64,000 nucleotides of DNA from Methylobacillus sp. MM3 (GTDB lineage: Bacteria; Pseudomonadota; Gammaproteobacteria; Burkholderiales; Methylophilaceae), in contig NZ_LXTQ01000001.1 in assembly GCF_001645185.1 (NCBI RefSeq), forward strand, positions 558,001 through 622,000, in the 5' to 3' direction. A program made the position numbers and the translations under genes. The notes under the pieces were generated by a model. It was not told where the DNA came from. It searched no databases and worked only from the letters and a program-made list of their open reading frames with translations. This document shows positions 1 through 9,325 of the stretch, one piece after another; within the stretch, counting starts at the first letter, position 1; each line of letters starts with the position of its first letter.

Positions 1-41
1 TCCTGTGGGGTTGTTGCGGTTTCATGTGGATAAGGTGGCTT

Positions 42-350
42 TTACTTGCCTATCATCGAGCCGCGATTGAAATCCTTGTCGCCGGGAGGAACGCAGCGCC
101 CGAAACCCAGCAAGCTGCCCCGCCAGCCGGGCGGGCAACCCTGGTTTTCGGGGTACTGCCGGGCCACCTCTTTCGCAGCTTCGGCCTTTTGCGTATCCAC
201 GAACTCCCAGCGACCGTTGGGATGCAGGATGACCTTGTCCCCGGCCGCAGTCGTCGCCTCGACCTTTTCGCCCGGCGCATCGTCGGCAAATACCGGCGAT
301 GCGAACATCGTCGTGACGAACACGCAAAGGAGCATTCTGGCAAAAGGCAT
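42..350 (-). CDS. Small exported protein of unknown function
   Basis: A 102-residue protein. The start chosen is the ATG that begins an obvious signal peptide (MPFARMLLCVFVTTMFASPVFA, shown here only as a description: charged start, hydrophobic core, A-x-A cleavage near residue 22); longer upstream starts would bury it. The mature part has a short segment around residues 30-50 (GDKVILHPNGRWEF) typical of small periplasmic proteins that resemble DUF3157-type domains, and two cysteines near the C-terminus. It faces away from wrbA, so the two are divergent from about 351-437. Function is not recognised. Confidence 0.6.
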   Translation of the reverse strand: MPFARMLLCVFVTTMFASPVFADDAPGEKVEATTAAGDKVILHPNGRWEFVDTQKAEAAKEVARQYPENQGCPPGWRGSLLGFGRCVPPGDKDFNRGSMIGK

Positions 351-428
351 GACGGATTCCCGATAAAATGAAAAGATTCGAAATTCTATCGTCAATCCCG
401 GCGGATGCGTATGCGCAATTCCAAGTAA

Positions 429-1034
<606 letters not shown>

Positions 1035-1134
1035 GATTATCTCTTTTCGCCCGCACTCGCTCCTTATTCCGGCCCTCTCTCGCAAGCCCGGAGGAAGTTT
1101 CGATGCGTAACAGCGCCTATATCACGGATGACGC

Positions 1135-1836
1135 ATGAACCAAATAGCCGCAGACGCCCGCAAATTTCTTTACGCCACGCATAGCGGCGTGCTTTCAACG
1201 ATTTCGGCGCGGCTGGAAGGCTATCCGTTCGGCTCGATTGCGCCCTTTGTGCTGGATCACGGCGGGAATCCGTTGATCCTGATTTCGACCATCGCCGAAC
1301 ACACCAAGAATATTCAGGCCGACCCGCGCGTCTCGCTGATTGCATTTGACCCGGCAAGCCCGGACATGCAGGCAGGTGCAAGGCTGACGCTGGTAGGCGA
1401 TGCTGCAATTGCACCCAAGGACGACAGTCTGCGTGCCCGCTATCTGCGGTATTTTCCACAGGCCGAAGGTTATTTCGATATGCACGATTTCCAGTTTTAC
1501 CGCATCGTGGTGAAACAGGCGCGCTACATCGGCGGCTTCGGCAAGATTCACTGGATTCCCGGCCCGGATTTGCATCCGCCGGCCAACCAGTTGGCAGAAC
1601 AGGAAACGGCGATACTCGACCACATGAATGCCGATCACGCCGAGAACCTGCGCGCCTACTGCCATCACGTACATGGCAGGGTTGCGGAGACGGTCGCGAT
1701 GACCGGCATGGACACCGATGGATTCGACGTGACGGCGGACGGGCGTTTGCTGCGCTTTTCGTTCGACACCCCAGTGACCGATGCGCAAGAAGCCCGTGTT
1801 GCACTGGTGTCGTTGGCAAAGGCATGCCGCGCATGA
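1135..1836 (+). CDS. HugZ-like pyridoxamine 5'-phosphate oxidase-fold protein
   Basis: A 233-residue cytosolic protein with an N-terminal split-barrel flavin/heme-binding domain of the pyridoxamine phosphate oxidase type (about 5-150) and a C-terminal DUF2470 domain (about 155-232; HMNADHAENL near 163). This architecture is that of HugZ/HutZ family proteins, some of which bind or degrade heme; the exact reaction here cannot be told from sequence. It overlaps the start of the next gene by 13 bases, so the two are translationally coupled. Confidence 0.85.
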   Translation: MNQIAADARKFLYATHSGVLSTISARLEGYPFGSIAPFVLDHGGNPLILISTIAEHTKNIQADPRVSLIAFDPASPDMQAGARLTLVGDAAIAPKDDSLRARYLRYFPQAEGYFDMHDFQFYRIVVKQARYIGGFGKIHWIPGPDLHPPANQLAEQETAILDHMNADHAENLRAYCHHVHGRVAETVAMTGMDTDGFDVTADGRLLRFSFDTPVTDAQEARVALVSLAKACRA

Positions 1837-2174
1837 TCGCCGGCTTGCGTCTATCTGCAAGCGCCAGTCTGATCGCCCTCATTTTGCTGTGTCTGGCATG
1901 GGAAGGCTGGCTGGCACCGTTGCGCCCCGGCGGCACGCTACTCATCCTGAAAGCGGCTCCGTTATTGTTGCCATTGTTCGGTATCCTGCGCGGCAAGCGC
2001 TACACTTATCAATGGTCTTCGATGTTCATCCTGCTCTGGTTCACGGAAGGGACGGTACGCGCCTATTCCGACTCCGGACTGTCTGCCGGGCTGGCCGGAA
2101 TCGAAATCCTGCTGTCGCTCGTTTTCTTTGTCAGCGCCATTTTTTACGCCCGCTTCTCTGCAAAATCCTCGTAA
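1824..2174 (+). CDS. DUF2069 family inner membrane protein
   Basis: A 116-residue, strongly hydrophobic protein with about four membrane segments (roughly 10-30, 38-55, 62-80, 88-110) and a conserved central YQWSSMFILLWFTEG segment typical of the DUF2069 family. No enzymatic residues are visible and the function is unknown. It overlaps the HugZ-like gene by 13 bases. The start at 1824 is a plausible ATG; an ATG three codons further in (1833) would fit equally well. Confidence 0.85.
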   Translation: MPRMIAGLRLSASASLIALILLCLAWEGWLAPLRPGGTLLILKAAPLLLPLFGILRGKRYTYQWSSMFILLWFTEGTVRAYSDSGLSAGLAGIEILLSLVFFVSAIFYARFSAKSS

Positions 2175-2546
2175 TTTTTCACATTGCAAAATTATTACAA
2201 TTCGCTTTACCCATTACGCATAACTGCATGTTTAAAAATGTAAATTTTTTATAAAAAATGCTATTCTGATACGTGGCTGCTGCGGACAAGAGTGGCGCCA
2301 CTGCTTGATAGGCGCGTTAAGTTCATCTTGTTAAAAAAGAAAAAATCAACAAGAACCTTAAATGAGCATGTATGGCACGTTCATAGGCGGAAAATCGCAC
2401 GCTCGCAAGTTTAGGGCGAATCCAACCAGGCAAATCCCTGGGTTGAGGATCGCTGTACACCTCGATTTGGCCATTCCTTCCTGTTTTTCTCCTTTCACTC
2501 ACGCATTCAACCCCGTTTCGTCCAGCCGCTTGGCGGAGCTTGACCC
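2175..2546. other. Intergenic region upstream of the chemosensory cluster
   Basis: A 372-base stretch without a convincing gene. The first 120 bases are AT-rich. It holds a perfect 12-bp palindrome (AGTGGCGCCACT, 2291-2302) and, just after, an AACAAG/CTTGTT inverted pair (about 2327-2353) around a poly-A stretch. The promoter for the downstream signalling operon must lie here or just before it, but I could not assign clear -35/-10, sigma-28 or sigma-54 boxes. A 62-codon open frame from 2362 has no ribosome site and is not credible. Confidence 0.5.
2291..2302. repeat. Perfect 12-bp palindrome AGTGGCGCCACT
   Basis: Both halves match exactly with no spacer. It lies 245 bases upstream of the first cheW. 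It could be a regulator site or part of a terminator for the DUF2069 gene, although no T-run follows it. Confidence 0.4.
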
Positions 2547-2993
2547 ATGACTTCATTACTGGCGTTCAGGCTGGACGAATGGCGATGCGCGCTTCCGCTC
2601 ATGACAGTGGAACGCAGTTATCGCGCCGTGGCAATCACGCCGCTACCGGGAGCGCCGGCAAAAATCATGGGCATCGTCAACGTGCACGGCGTTGTGCATC
2701 CCGTCATCGACTTGCGGCACTGCTTCGGCTTGCCGACGCGTCCGCTGTCGCCCGCCGATCACCTTATCATCGGGCGCACCTGGCGGAGGAGCGTGGCGCT
2801 GGTAGTCAACAGCGTGGAAGGCGTCTTCGATTGCGCCCAAGCAGATATCGCCGCTGCGGAGACTATTCTGCCGGATATGGAATATGTCTCCGGCATCCTC
2901 CGACTGAAGGACGGCATGGTGTTGATCCATGACCTGGACCGTTTTCTTTCGTTGGATGAGGAAACCTTGCTGGACCAGGCACTGGAGACATGA
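2547..2993 (+). CDS. CheW-like coupling protein (WspB position)
   Basis: A 148-residue single CheW domain. CheW proteins link chemoreceptors to the CheA kinase in the polar or lateral arrays. The typical segment for this fold, ending in GIVNVHGVVHPVIDL, is at about 44-60. It is the first gene of the signalling cluster and overlaps the cheR-like gene by 4 bases (ATGA). Its place corresponds to wspB in Wsp-type systems. The start 2547 is close behind a GGCGGAG ribosome site. Confidence 0.9.
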   Translation: MTSLLAFRLDEWRCALPLMTVERSYRAVAITPLPGAPAKIMGIVNVHGVVHPVIDLRHCFGLPTRPLSPADHLIIGRTWRRSVALVVNSVEGVFDCAQADIAAAETILPDMEYVSGILRLKDGMVLIHDLDRFLSLDEETLLDQALET

Positions 2994-4363
2994 CGGAATC
3001 CCACTACCATTCTTTGCTTCCTGCACTGAGCGACTTTCTCGCCCGGCAGATCGGCCTCCATTTTCCGCGAGAGCGCTGGCCGGATCTGCTGCGCGGACTG
3101 CATGGCACGGCGCGCGAGTTGCATTTCAAGAACGTGCCGGACTACATCGACCGGCTGTTGTCTCAGCCATTAAACAAACAACAAATCGAAATACTCGCCC
3201 GCCATTTGACCATAGGCGAAACCTATTTCTTCCGCGAACCGCAGGTATTCGAAGCGCTTCAGCATCATGTGCTGCCCGCCCTCATCGAGGCACGGCAACA
3301 ATCCACACGGCAGTTGAGGGTCTGGAGCGCCGGCTGCTCGACGGGCGAAGAAGCCTACTCGCTCGCCATCCTGCTGCACCGCATGATTCCCGATATCGCC
3401 GAGTGGAACATCACCGTACTGGGCACGGACATCAACCCGCAGGCATTGGAGAAAGCCGCTGCCGGGATTTATGGCGAATGGTCTTTCCGCGGCGCGCCGC
3501 CGTGGCTGCGCGAGAAGTACTTCATGAATGCCGGCAAAAACCTTCATGAAATCATTCCCTCTATCCGCAAGATGGTCACGTTCGCCTATCTCAATCTGGC
3601 GGACGACACCTATCCGTCATTAGCCAGCAACACCAGCGCGATGGATATCGTATTTTGCCGCAACGTGATGATGTACTTCGAACCAGGCCTGGCGAGACAA
3701 GTCGTCGACAGGCTTTACCAGGCACTGTTGGAAAACGGCTGGCTGGTAGTCAGCCCATCGGAAATTTCACAGTCTTCTTTCGAGCGCTTCGTTCCGATCT
3801 ATCTTCCGGGCGCCATCCTGCACCGGAAATCGCTCATTCCGCAAAAAACGAGGCAATCCGCAACTTCAACACCCACTGAGACTGTCGCGGCAATCCGGCC
3901 TGCAGCACCCAAGGCAATGGCCAAACCCAAGACTGCCGATACCGTGGAAAAGATCGACGTGCATGCCATGTTGCTGAAGGCAAGAGCCCAGGCCAATCGC
4001 GGCGAATTGCCGACCGCGCGGGAACTGTGCGAGCGTGCGGTGGAAACGGACAGGCTCAACCCGGTAGGCCACTTTCTGCTGGGAGCGATACTGCAGGAAA
4101 TGGGGCGCAATTCGGAGGCCGCGATTTCGCACAAGCGCGCGCTCTATCTCGACCCTGGATTCGTACTCGCCCACTTCGCCCTCGGCAACATTTACCGCGA
4201 CCAGCGCAAACCGCACGTCGCAGCAAAGCACTTCGAAAACGCACTTCTGATTCTGGAAAAACACCGTGAAGATGACCTGCTGCCGGAGTCCGAAGGACTG
4301 ACCGCCGGCCGATTGATGGAAATCATCCGCAGTGGAATGCGCAAAGAGGATAAAGCGGCATGA
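2990..4363 (+). CDS. CheR-type receptor methyltransferase with C-terminal TPRs (WspC-like)
   Basis: A 457-residue protein that methylates glutamates of chemoreceptors using S-adenosylmethionine. The N-terminal CheR helical domain (about 5-80) is followed by the SAM-binding domain (about 90-280) with WSAGCSTGEEAYSLAI, GTDINPQALEKA and DIVFCRNVMMYF. A linker leads to TPR-like helices (about 325-430; AVETDRLNPVGHFLLGAILQ, broken here for brevity). A CheR carrying TPRs is the hallmark of WspC and related alternative systems. Gene junctions on both sides are 4-base ATGA overlaps. Confidence 0.93.
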   Translation: MTESHYHSLLPALSDFLARQIGLHFPRERWPDLLRGLHGTARELHFKNVPDYIDRLLSQPLNKQQIEILARHLTIGETYFFREPQVFEALQHHVLPALIEARQQSTRQLRVWSAGCSTGEEAYSLAILLHRMIPDIAEWNITVLGTDINPQALEKAAAGIYGEWSFRGAPPWLREKYFMNAGKNLHEIIPSIRKMVTFAYLNLADDTYPSLASNTSAMDIVFCRNVMMYFEPGLARQVVDRLYQALLENGWLVVSPSEISQSSFERFVPIYLPGAILHRKSLIPQKTRQSATSTPTETVAAIRPAAPKAMAKPKTADTVEKIDVHAMLLKARAQANRGELPTARELCERAVETDRLNPVGHFLLGAILQEMGRNSEAAISHKRALYLDPGFVLAHFALGNIYRDQRKPHVAAKHFENALLILEKHREDDLLPESEGLTAGRLMEIIRSGMRKEDKAA

Positions 4364-4947
4364 AACCCGTTATGCCCCCGGAAAAACCGAAACGCGCACG
4401 CCCAGGAAAACCTGCTGCCAAGAGCATGGCAACGGATGCCGGCAACGCGATCCTGCTGGAGCGCGCACGCCTGCTGGCGCAACCGACGGAAGAAGCCGCC
4501 GCGGCTCCTGCCATCGAGGTAGTGGCGCTGGTACTGGCTTACGAAACCTATGCCATCGAAACGGCTTATGTGCGTGAAGTCTACCCGCTGAAGGACCTGA
4601 CACCGCTGCCTTGCACTCCGGATTTCGTGGCCGGCATCGTCAACGTGCGCGGGCAGGTGATGTCGGTGATCGACCTCAAGCAACTGTTCGAGTTGCCGGC
4701 AAAAGGCCTGACCGACCTCAACAAGATCGTCATTCTCTCGGATGGAACCATGGAGTTCGGCATTCTGGCCGACTCGATACTGGGCGTGCGGAACATTCCG
4801 CTGCACGAAATCGAGTCGGGATTGCCCACGCTGTCCGGCGTACGCCAGGACTATCTCAAGGGCATCACCGCCGAAGGGGTGGTGGTGTTGGATGCGGCAC
4901 AGCTTTTGCATAATGAAAACATCGTGGTACACGAGGAAGTGACATGA
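4360..4947 (+). CDS. CheW-like coupling protein with N-terminal extension (WspD-like)
   Basis: A 195-residue protein: a basic, proline-rich N-terminal extension with an LLERARLLAQP segment (about 33-43) and a C-terminal CheW domain (about 50-185; GIVNVRGQVMSVIDLKQLF near 93). Extended CheW proteins with this kind of motif occupy the WspD position in Wsp-type clusters. It couples receptors to the CheA encoded at 14334. The ATG overlaps the stop of the cheR-like gene. Confidence 0.9.
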   Translation: MKPVMPPEKPKRARPGKPAAKSMATDAGNAILLERARLLAQPTEEAAAAPAIEVVALVLAYETYAIETAYVREVYPLKDLTPLPCTPDFVAGIVNVRGQVMSVIDLKQLFELPAKGLTDLNKIVILSDGTMEFGILADSILGVRNIPLHEIESGLPTLSGVRQDYLKGITAEGVVVLDAAQLLHNENIVVHEEVT

Positions 4948-5031
4948 AGCGATAAGACGCAGCATTGCTGCAATTGCAACTACAGGGCAGGACGCCAGCG
5001 GGATACAGTGGACAGCCCAGGGAGGCAACGC

Positions 5032-6960
5032 GTGAAGAGTTCGGCACACCATTTTGCCGGTATTTCGTTAGTCACGGCCGCACGGTATCTGGCGGGGGGC
5101 ATGCTGTTGGCTCCTTGCCTGGCATTCGGCATCACGAATGAAGAGACTGTTGACCTTTCTCACATGAGCATCGATGACCTCGCCAACATCGAGATTTCCT
5201 CGGTCTCCAAGAAAAAGGAATCCTTGAGCGCCGCGGCCGCGGCAGTATTCGTGATCACCCAGGAAGACATCCGCCGCTCCGGCTACACCAGCGTGCCGGA
5301 AGTGCTGCGACTGGCGCCCAATCTACAGGTGGCGCGTATCGATGCCAGCCAATATGCGATTACCGCGCGCGGATTCAACGAGAACACCACCAACAAGCTG
5401 TTGGTACTCATCGACGGCCGCACGGTGTACACGCCACTGTTCTCCGGCGTGTTCTGGGACGTACAGGATGTGATGCTGCAGGACATCGAGCGCATTGAAG
5501 TGATCAGTGGTCCCGGCGGTACGCTGTGGGGCTCGAATGCGGTCAACGGCGTCATCAACATCATTACCCGCTCGGCTCATGCCACGCAGGGAACGCTGCT
5601 CAATGCCGGCGTCGGCACCCAGGAACACGGCGGTGCGGCACGCCATGGCGGCAAGCTGAATGACAACACCGCATTCCGCGTCTATGCCAAGGGCTTCGAA
5701 CGCGACGGCACCGAGCGCGCCAACGGCACGGACGCGCACGACCGCTGGCATAAGCAGCAAGCGGGGTTCCGGCTGGACTCCGACGACGCGGGCGATAAGT
5801 TCACGCTGCAAGGCGACCTTTACGACGGCGAATCCGACCAGCGCGTCGGCAGCGACAAGACTTTTTCCGGCGTCAATCTGCTCGGCCGCTGGAACCATGC
5901 ACTGGGCGGTGACGACAGCCTGCAGGTGCAGACATACTTCGACCGCACGCGTCGCGACTACCCCGGCCTGTTCCGCGAACAGCTCGACACTTACGACCTC
6001 GACATCCAGCACCGCTTCCGCTGGCGCCAAGGCCACGATATCGTCTGGGGCGGCGGCTATCGCGTGATGGAGGATAGCGTCGAGAACTCGGCGTCGCTGG
6101 CTTTTCTACCCACCCAGCGCAGCCTCAAGCTGGCCAACCTCTTCGGGCAAGACAGTATCGCGCTCGCCGACGCGCTCAAGCTCACGCTAGGCATCAAGCT
6201 TGAACACAACAGCTACACCGGCACGGAAACGCAGCCGAGCGCGCGGCTGGCATGGAAACTGGACGAAAAATCGCTGTTCTGGTCATCGGTATCGCGAGCG
6301 GTGCGCACCCCCTCGCGCATCGACGCAGAATTCTTCGTCCCCGCCAACGCGCCGTTCCGGCTGATCGGCAACGAGGATTTCGAATCGGAAGAGCTGATCG
6401 CCTACGAAGTCGGCTACCGCGCCGACCCGACAGCCAAGCTATCGTTCTCGATCTCCGCCTTCTACAACGACTATGACAAGCTGCGCAGCGTCGAACTGTC
6501 ACCTGGCGGCTTGCCCTTCGTGCTCGGCAACAAGATGCGCGGCAACACCTACGGCGTGGAAATGTGGGGCAATTACCGCGTAAACGACTGGTGGCGGCTG
6601 AGCGCGGGCTACAACTACCTCAAGAAAGACCTGGAATTGGCTTCCGATAGCAGTGACACCTCCAGTCTGGATAATTCGGAAACCGATCCGCGCTACCAGT
6701 TCTCACTACGCTCGTCGATGAATCTGCCGCGCAACGTGGAGCTCGACTTGACGCTGCGCTCCGTCGGCGGGCTGTCGTCATCCGAGGTGCCTTCCTATAC
6801 CGAGCTCGACGCCCGCCTCGGCTGGATGATCACCAAGGGCGTCAGCCTGTCCGTCAGCGGATTCAACCTGCTGGATCGCGAGCATCCGGAATTCGGCTCA
6901 CTCCCCGCGCGCAGCGAATTCCGGCGCAGCGTTTACATGGAGGTGTCATGGCAATTCTGA
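5032..6960 (+). CDS. TonB-dependent outer membrane receptor
   Basis: A protein of about 642 residues with a signal sequence, a plug domain (about 50-175; VLIDGRTVYTPLFSG, VISGPGGTLWGSNAVNGVI) and a 22-strand-type barrel ending in an aromatic residue (SWQF). The GTG at 5032 was preferred to the GTG at 5008 because a GGGAGG ribosome site lies seven bases before it. The N-terminal DLSHMSIDDLANIEISSVSK part is typical of receptors found beside YfiR proteins; the substrate is unknown. It sits inside the chemosensory operon and overlaps yfiR by 13 bases, which argues for a sensing role rather than simple nutrient uptake. Confidence 0.92.
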   Translation: MKSSAHHFAGISLVTAARYLAGGMLLAPCLAFGITNEETVDLSHMSIDDLANIEISSVSKKKESLSAAAAAVFVITQEDIRRSGYTSVPEVLRLAPNLQVARIDASQYAITARGFNENTTNKLLVLIDGRTVYTPLFSGVFWDVQDVMLQDIERIEVISGPGGTLWGSNAVNGVINIITRSAHATQGTLLNAGVGTQEHGGAARHGGKLNDNTAFRVYAKGFERDGTERANGTDAHDRWHKQQAGFRLDSDDAGDKFTLQGDLYDGESDQRVGSDKTFSGVNLLGRWNHALGGDDSLQVQTYFDRTRRDYPGLFREQLDTYDLDIQHRFRWRQGHDIVWGGGYRVMEDSVENSASLAFLPTQRSLKLANLFGQDSIALADALKLTLGIKLEHNSYTGTETQPSARLAWKLDEKSLFWSSVSRAVRTPSRIDAEFFVPANAPFRLIGNEDFESEELIAYEVGYRADPTAKLSFSISAFYNDYDKLRSVELSPGGLPFVLGNKMRGNTYGVEMWGNYRVNDWWRLSAGYNYLKKDLELASDSSDTSSLDNSETDPRYQFSLRSSMNLPRNVELDLTLRSVGGLSSSEVPSYTELDARLGWMITKGVSLSVSGFNLLDREHPEFGSLPARSEFRRSVYMEVSWQF

Positions 6961-7499
6961 CCCCCATGATGCGCTTCATCCGCGCGCGATGCCGGCTGCC
7001 GCTGGCCATCGCACTGGCAGCGTCTTTTGCGGTATCGGCAGCGGAACCTCTGGAGCTTGCGGTCAAGGCGGCGTACCTGACCAAGTTCGGCATTTACGTC
7101 GAATGGCCGGATACGGCGCCGGGCAGCACGATCAATTTGTGCGTGGTTGGCGAAGACCCTTTCGGGAAAACGCTGGATTCCGCCGCCGCGAGCCAGCAAC
7201 CCGGCAACCGGCCGATCAGCGTGCAGCGGCTGAAGATCGTGACGCCGGAATCCGACTGCGATATCGCGTATTTCGGCAATGCCGACCCGACCACGCCGCA
7301 GGCCATCGAAAGCCTGCACGGCAGTCCGGTGCTGACCGTCAGCGACAGCGGCGGCAAGGGGGCCATCATCAATTTCGTGCTCAAGGACAACCGCGTCCGC
7401 TTCGAGATCGACGAAGCCGCAGCCGCGCAGAACAAACTGGTACTCAGTGCCAAGCTGCTGAGCCTCGCTCTCAATGTCAAGCCGAGGCAACAACCATGA
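6948..7499 (+). CDS. YfiR-like periplasmic protein (DUF4154)
   Basis: A 183-residue exported protein (signal peptide about 1-32) of the YfiR/DUF4154 family. In Pseudomonas, YfiR binds the periplasmic CHASE8 part of the diguanylate cyclase YfiN and holds it off. Cysteines at 65 and 104 have the same 39-residue spacing I recall for the Cys71-Cys110 pair of P. aeruginosa YfiR; the second disulphide pair of that protein is absent. A GGAGG ribosome site precedes the ATG. The next gene encodes a receptor with a CHASE8-like periplasmic domain, so that receptor is the likely partner. Confidence 0.9.
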   Translation: MAILTPMMRFIRARCRLPLAIALAASFAVSAAEPLELAVKAAYLTKFGIYVEWPDTAPGSTINLCVVGEDPFGKTLDSAAASQQPGNRPISVQRLKIVTPESDCDIAYFGNADPTTPQAIESLHGSPVLTVSDSGGKGAIINFVLKDNRVRFEIDEAAAAQNKLVLSAKLLSLALNVKPRQQP

Positions 7500-7527
7500 T
7501 GGACAAGATCAACAGGGAGATTGCTCC

Positions 7528-9297
7528 ATGAACTGGCTGCTCAACATCCCCATCGGACGCAAGCTCAGGCTGATTACCGTGCTGGCGAGCGCCATTGCCC
7601 TGCTGTTGGCCGGCACCATCATCGTCGCTTATGACAGCGTGGCATACCGCACCCAGCAGAAGCAGGACATCGCAGTGCGCGCCAATATCGTGGCGTCGAA
7701 TGTCTCGGCAGCGCTGGTATTCGGCGACCCCAAGGCGGCACAGGAGTATTTGCAGGCGCTGCGCTCCAATCCAGACGTCCGGGCCGCGGCGGTGTACGAC
7801 GACAAAGGCAAGCTCTTTACCCAATACCTGAGTGCGGAGACCTCCGTGCCTTCACCGCCGCTGGCGCAGCCGCAAGGCACGCTGTTCGATGGCAGCGAGC
7901 TGACGACTTTCTGGCCCATCATGGAAAAATCGCATCAGGTGGGCACGGTTTACATGCGCGTGCAAACCGAACCACTGGTTAACCGCATCGTGCGCTACGG
8001 CAGCATCATCCTGCTGGTGATGCTGAGTTCGCTGGCGATCACCCTCCCCGTTTCACGACGGCTGCACGCCGTCATCGTCGAGCCTCTGCGCGACATGACC
8101 GAGGACGCCCGGCAGATTGCTGCCGGCGAGATCGTGGTCAGGCCGATCAAGCAGTCGCGTCATGACGAAATCGGCTTTCTGGAAGACAAGTTCCGCGAAA
8201 TGGCCGCATCACTCCAGGAAAAAGCCGCCATCGGTCGGCAAATTGCGCAGGGAGACCTGAATCTTAAAGTTTCGCCGCAATCGGACAGGGATGCGCTGGG
8301 TAACTCCTTTGTGGCCATGGTGAACAGCTTGCGCGCCAAGGCGGAAGTCGCGGAAAGAATCGCTTCCGGCGATCTGACCGTGCAGATTGCCACGCCCAGC
8401 GAGCACGATGTGCTGGGGCGGGCATTCGCCTCCATGGTGGAAAACCTGCGGTCGATCAACCGCGAGCTGGCCGAGGGCGTCGGCGTGCTGGCGGCCTCCA
8501 CCAGCGCCATCATGACCGGCACTTCGCAGATCGCCGCGGGCGCGACCGAAACCGCGACCATCGTGGCGCAGACCGTGTCCACGGTCGATGAAATGAAGCA
8601 GACCGTGCAGCTTTCCAGCCAGAAAGCCAGGCATGTCTCGGATACCGCGCAGAAAGCCGTGGCCGTGTCTCAGACCGGCCGCAAATCGGTCGAGGACGTG
8701 ATCGAAGGCATGAATCTCATCCAGCAGCAGATGGAGTCCATCGCCCAGAGCATCGTGCGCCTGAGCGAACAAAGCCAGGCCATCGGCGAGATCGTCGCCA
8801 CGGTAAAGGATCTCGCCGAGCAATCCAACCTGCTCGCTGTCAACGCCGCCATCGAGGCCAACAAGGCAGGAGAACACGGGCGAGGCTTTTCTGTGGTGGC
8901 GCAGGAGGTCAGAAACCTCGCCGAACAATCGAAGCGAGCCACTACCCAGATCCGTAGCCTGCTGGGCGACATCCAGAAAGGCACCAACATCGCGGTGCTG
9001 GCGACGGAACAAGGGGCGAAAGCGGTGGAAAGCGGCGTGCGGCAATCGCGCGAAGCCGGCGAAGCCATCCTGCAACTGGCGGAAAGCATCGGCGAAAACG
9101 CCTCGGCAGCCAACCAGATCGCGGTTTCGGCGCAGCAGCAGATGGTCGGCATGGATCAGCTGGCGATGGCGACGGCCAACATCCGGGAAACCACCTCGCA
9201 GAACATGGAAAGCACACGCCAGGCGGAAGTCGCGGCCCACAGCCTGCACGAATTGGGCATCCGGCTGAAGCAACTGGTGGAGCGCTACAAAGTATGA
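7528..9297 (+). CDS. Chemoreceptor with CHASE8-like sensor and three HAMP units
   Basis: A 589-residue methyl-accepting chemotaxis protein. TM1 about 12-32; periplasmic CHASE8-like domain about 35-145 (ANIVASNVSAALVFGDP, SNPDVRAAAVYD); TM2 about 153-175; then three HAMP-like units ending near 305, each recognisable by an A-x-G-[DE] core (AAGEIVV, AQGDLNL, ASGDLTV). The signalling hairpin follows, with the tip [20 protein letters not shown]; the usual [16 protein letters not shown] reads IEANKAGE. No C-terminal pentapeptide. The ATG at 7528 follows a CAGGGAGA site; the longer start at 7474 would overlap yfiR. Likely regulated by the YfiR-like neighbour. Confidence 0.93.
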   Translation: MNWLLNIPIGRKLRLITVLASAIALLLAGTIIVAYDSVAYRTQQKQDIAVRANIVASNVSAALVFGDPKAAQEYLQALRSNPDVRAAAVYDDKGKLFTQYLSAETSVPSPPLAQPQGTLFDGSELTTFWPIMEKSHQVGTVYMRVQTEPLVNRIVRYGSIILLVMLSSLAITLPVSRRLHAVIVEPLRDMTEDARQIAAGEIVVRPIKQSRHDEIGFLEDKFREMAASLQEKAAIGRQIAQGDLNLKVSPQSDRDALGNSFVAMVNSLRAKAEVAERIASGDLTVQIATPSEHDVLGRAFASMVENLRSINRELAEGVGVLAASTSAIMTGTSQIAAGATETATIVAQTVSTVDEMKQTVQLSSQKARHVSDTAQKAVAVSQTGRKSVEDVIEGMNLIQQQMESIAQSIVRLSEQSQAIGEIVATVKDLAEQSNLLAVNAAIEANKAGEHGRGFSVVAQEVRNLAEQSKRATTQIRSLLGDIQKGTNIAVLATEQGAKAVESGVRQSREAGEAILQLAESIGENASAANQIAVSAQQQMVGMDQLAMATANIRETTSQNMESTRQAEVAAHSLHELGIRLKQLVERYKV

Positions 9298-9325
9298 AGC
9301 ACACCCTCAAGAACAGGCGGAGTAA

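Noticed and set aside
2362-2550. 62-codon frame upstream of the first cheW
   Set aside because: No ribosome site and unnatural composition; lies in the presumed promoter region.
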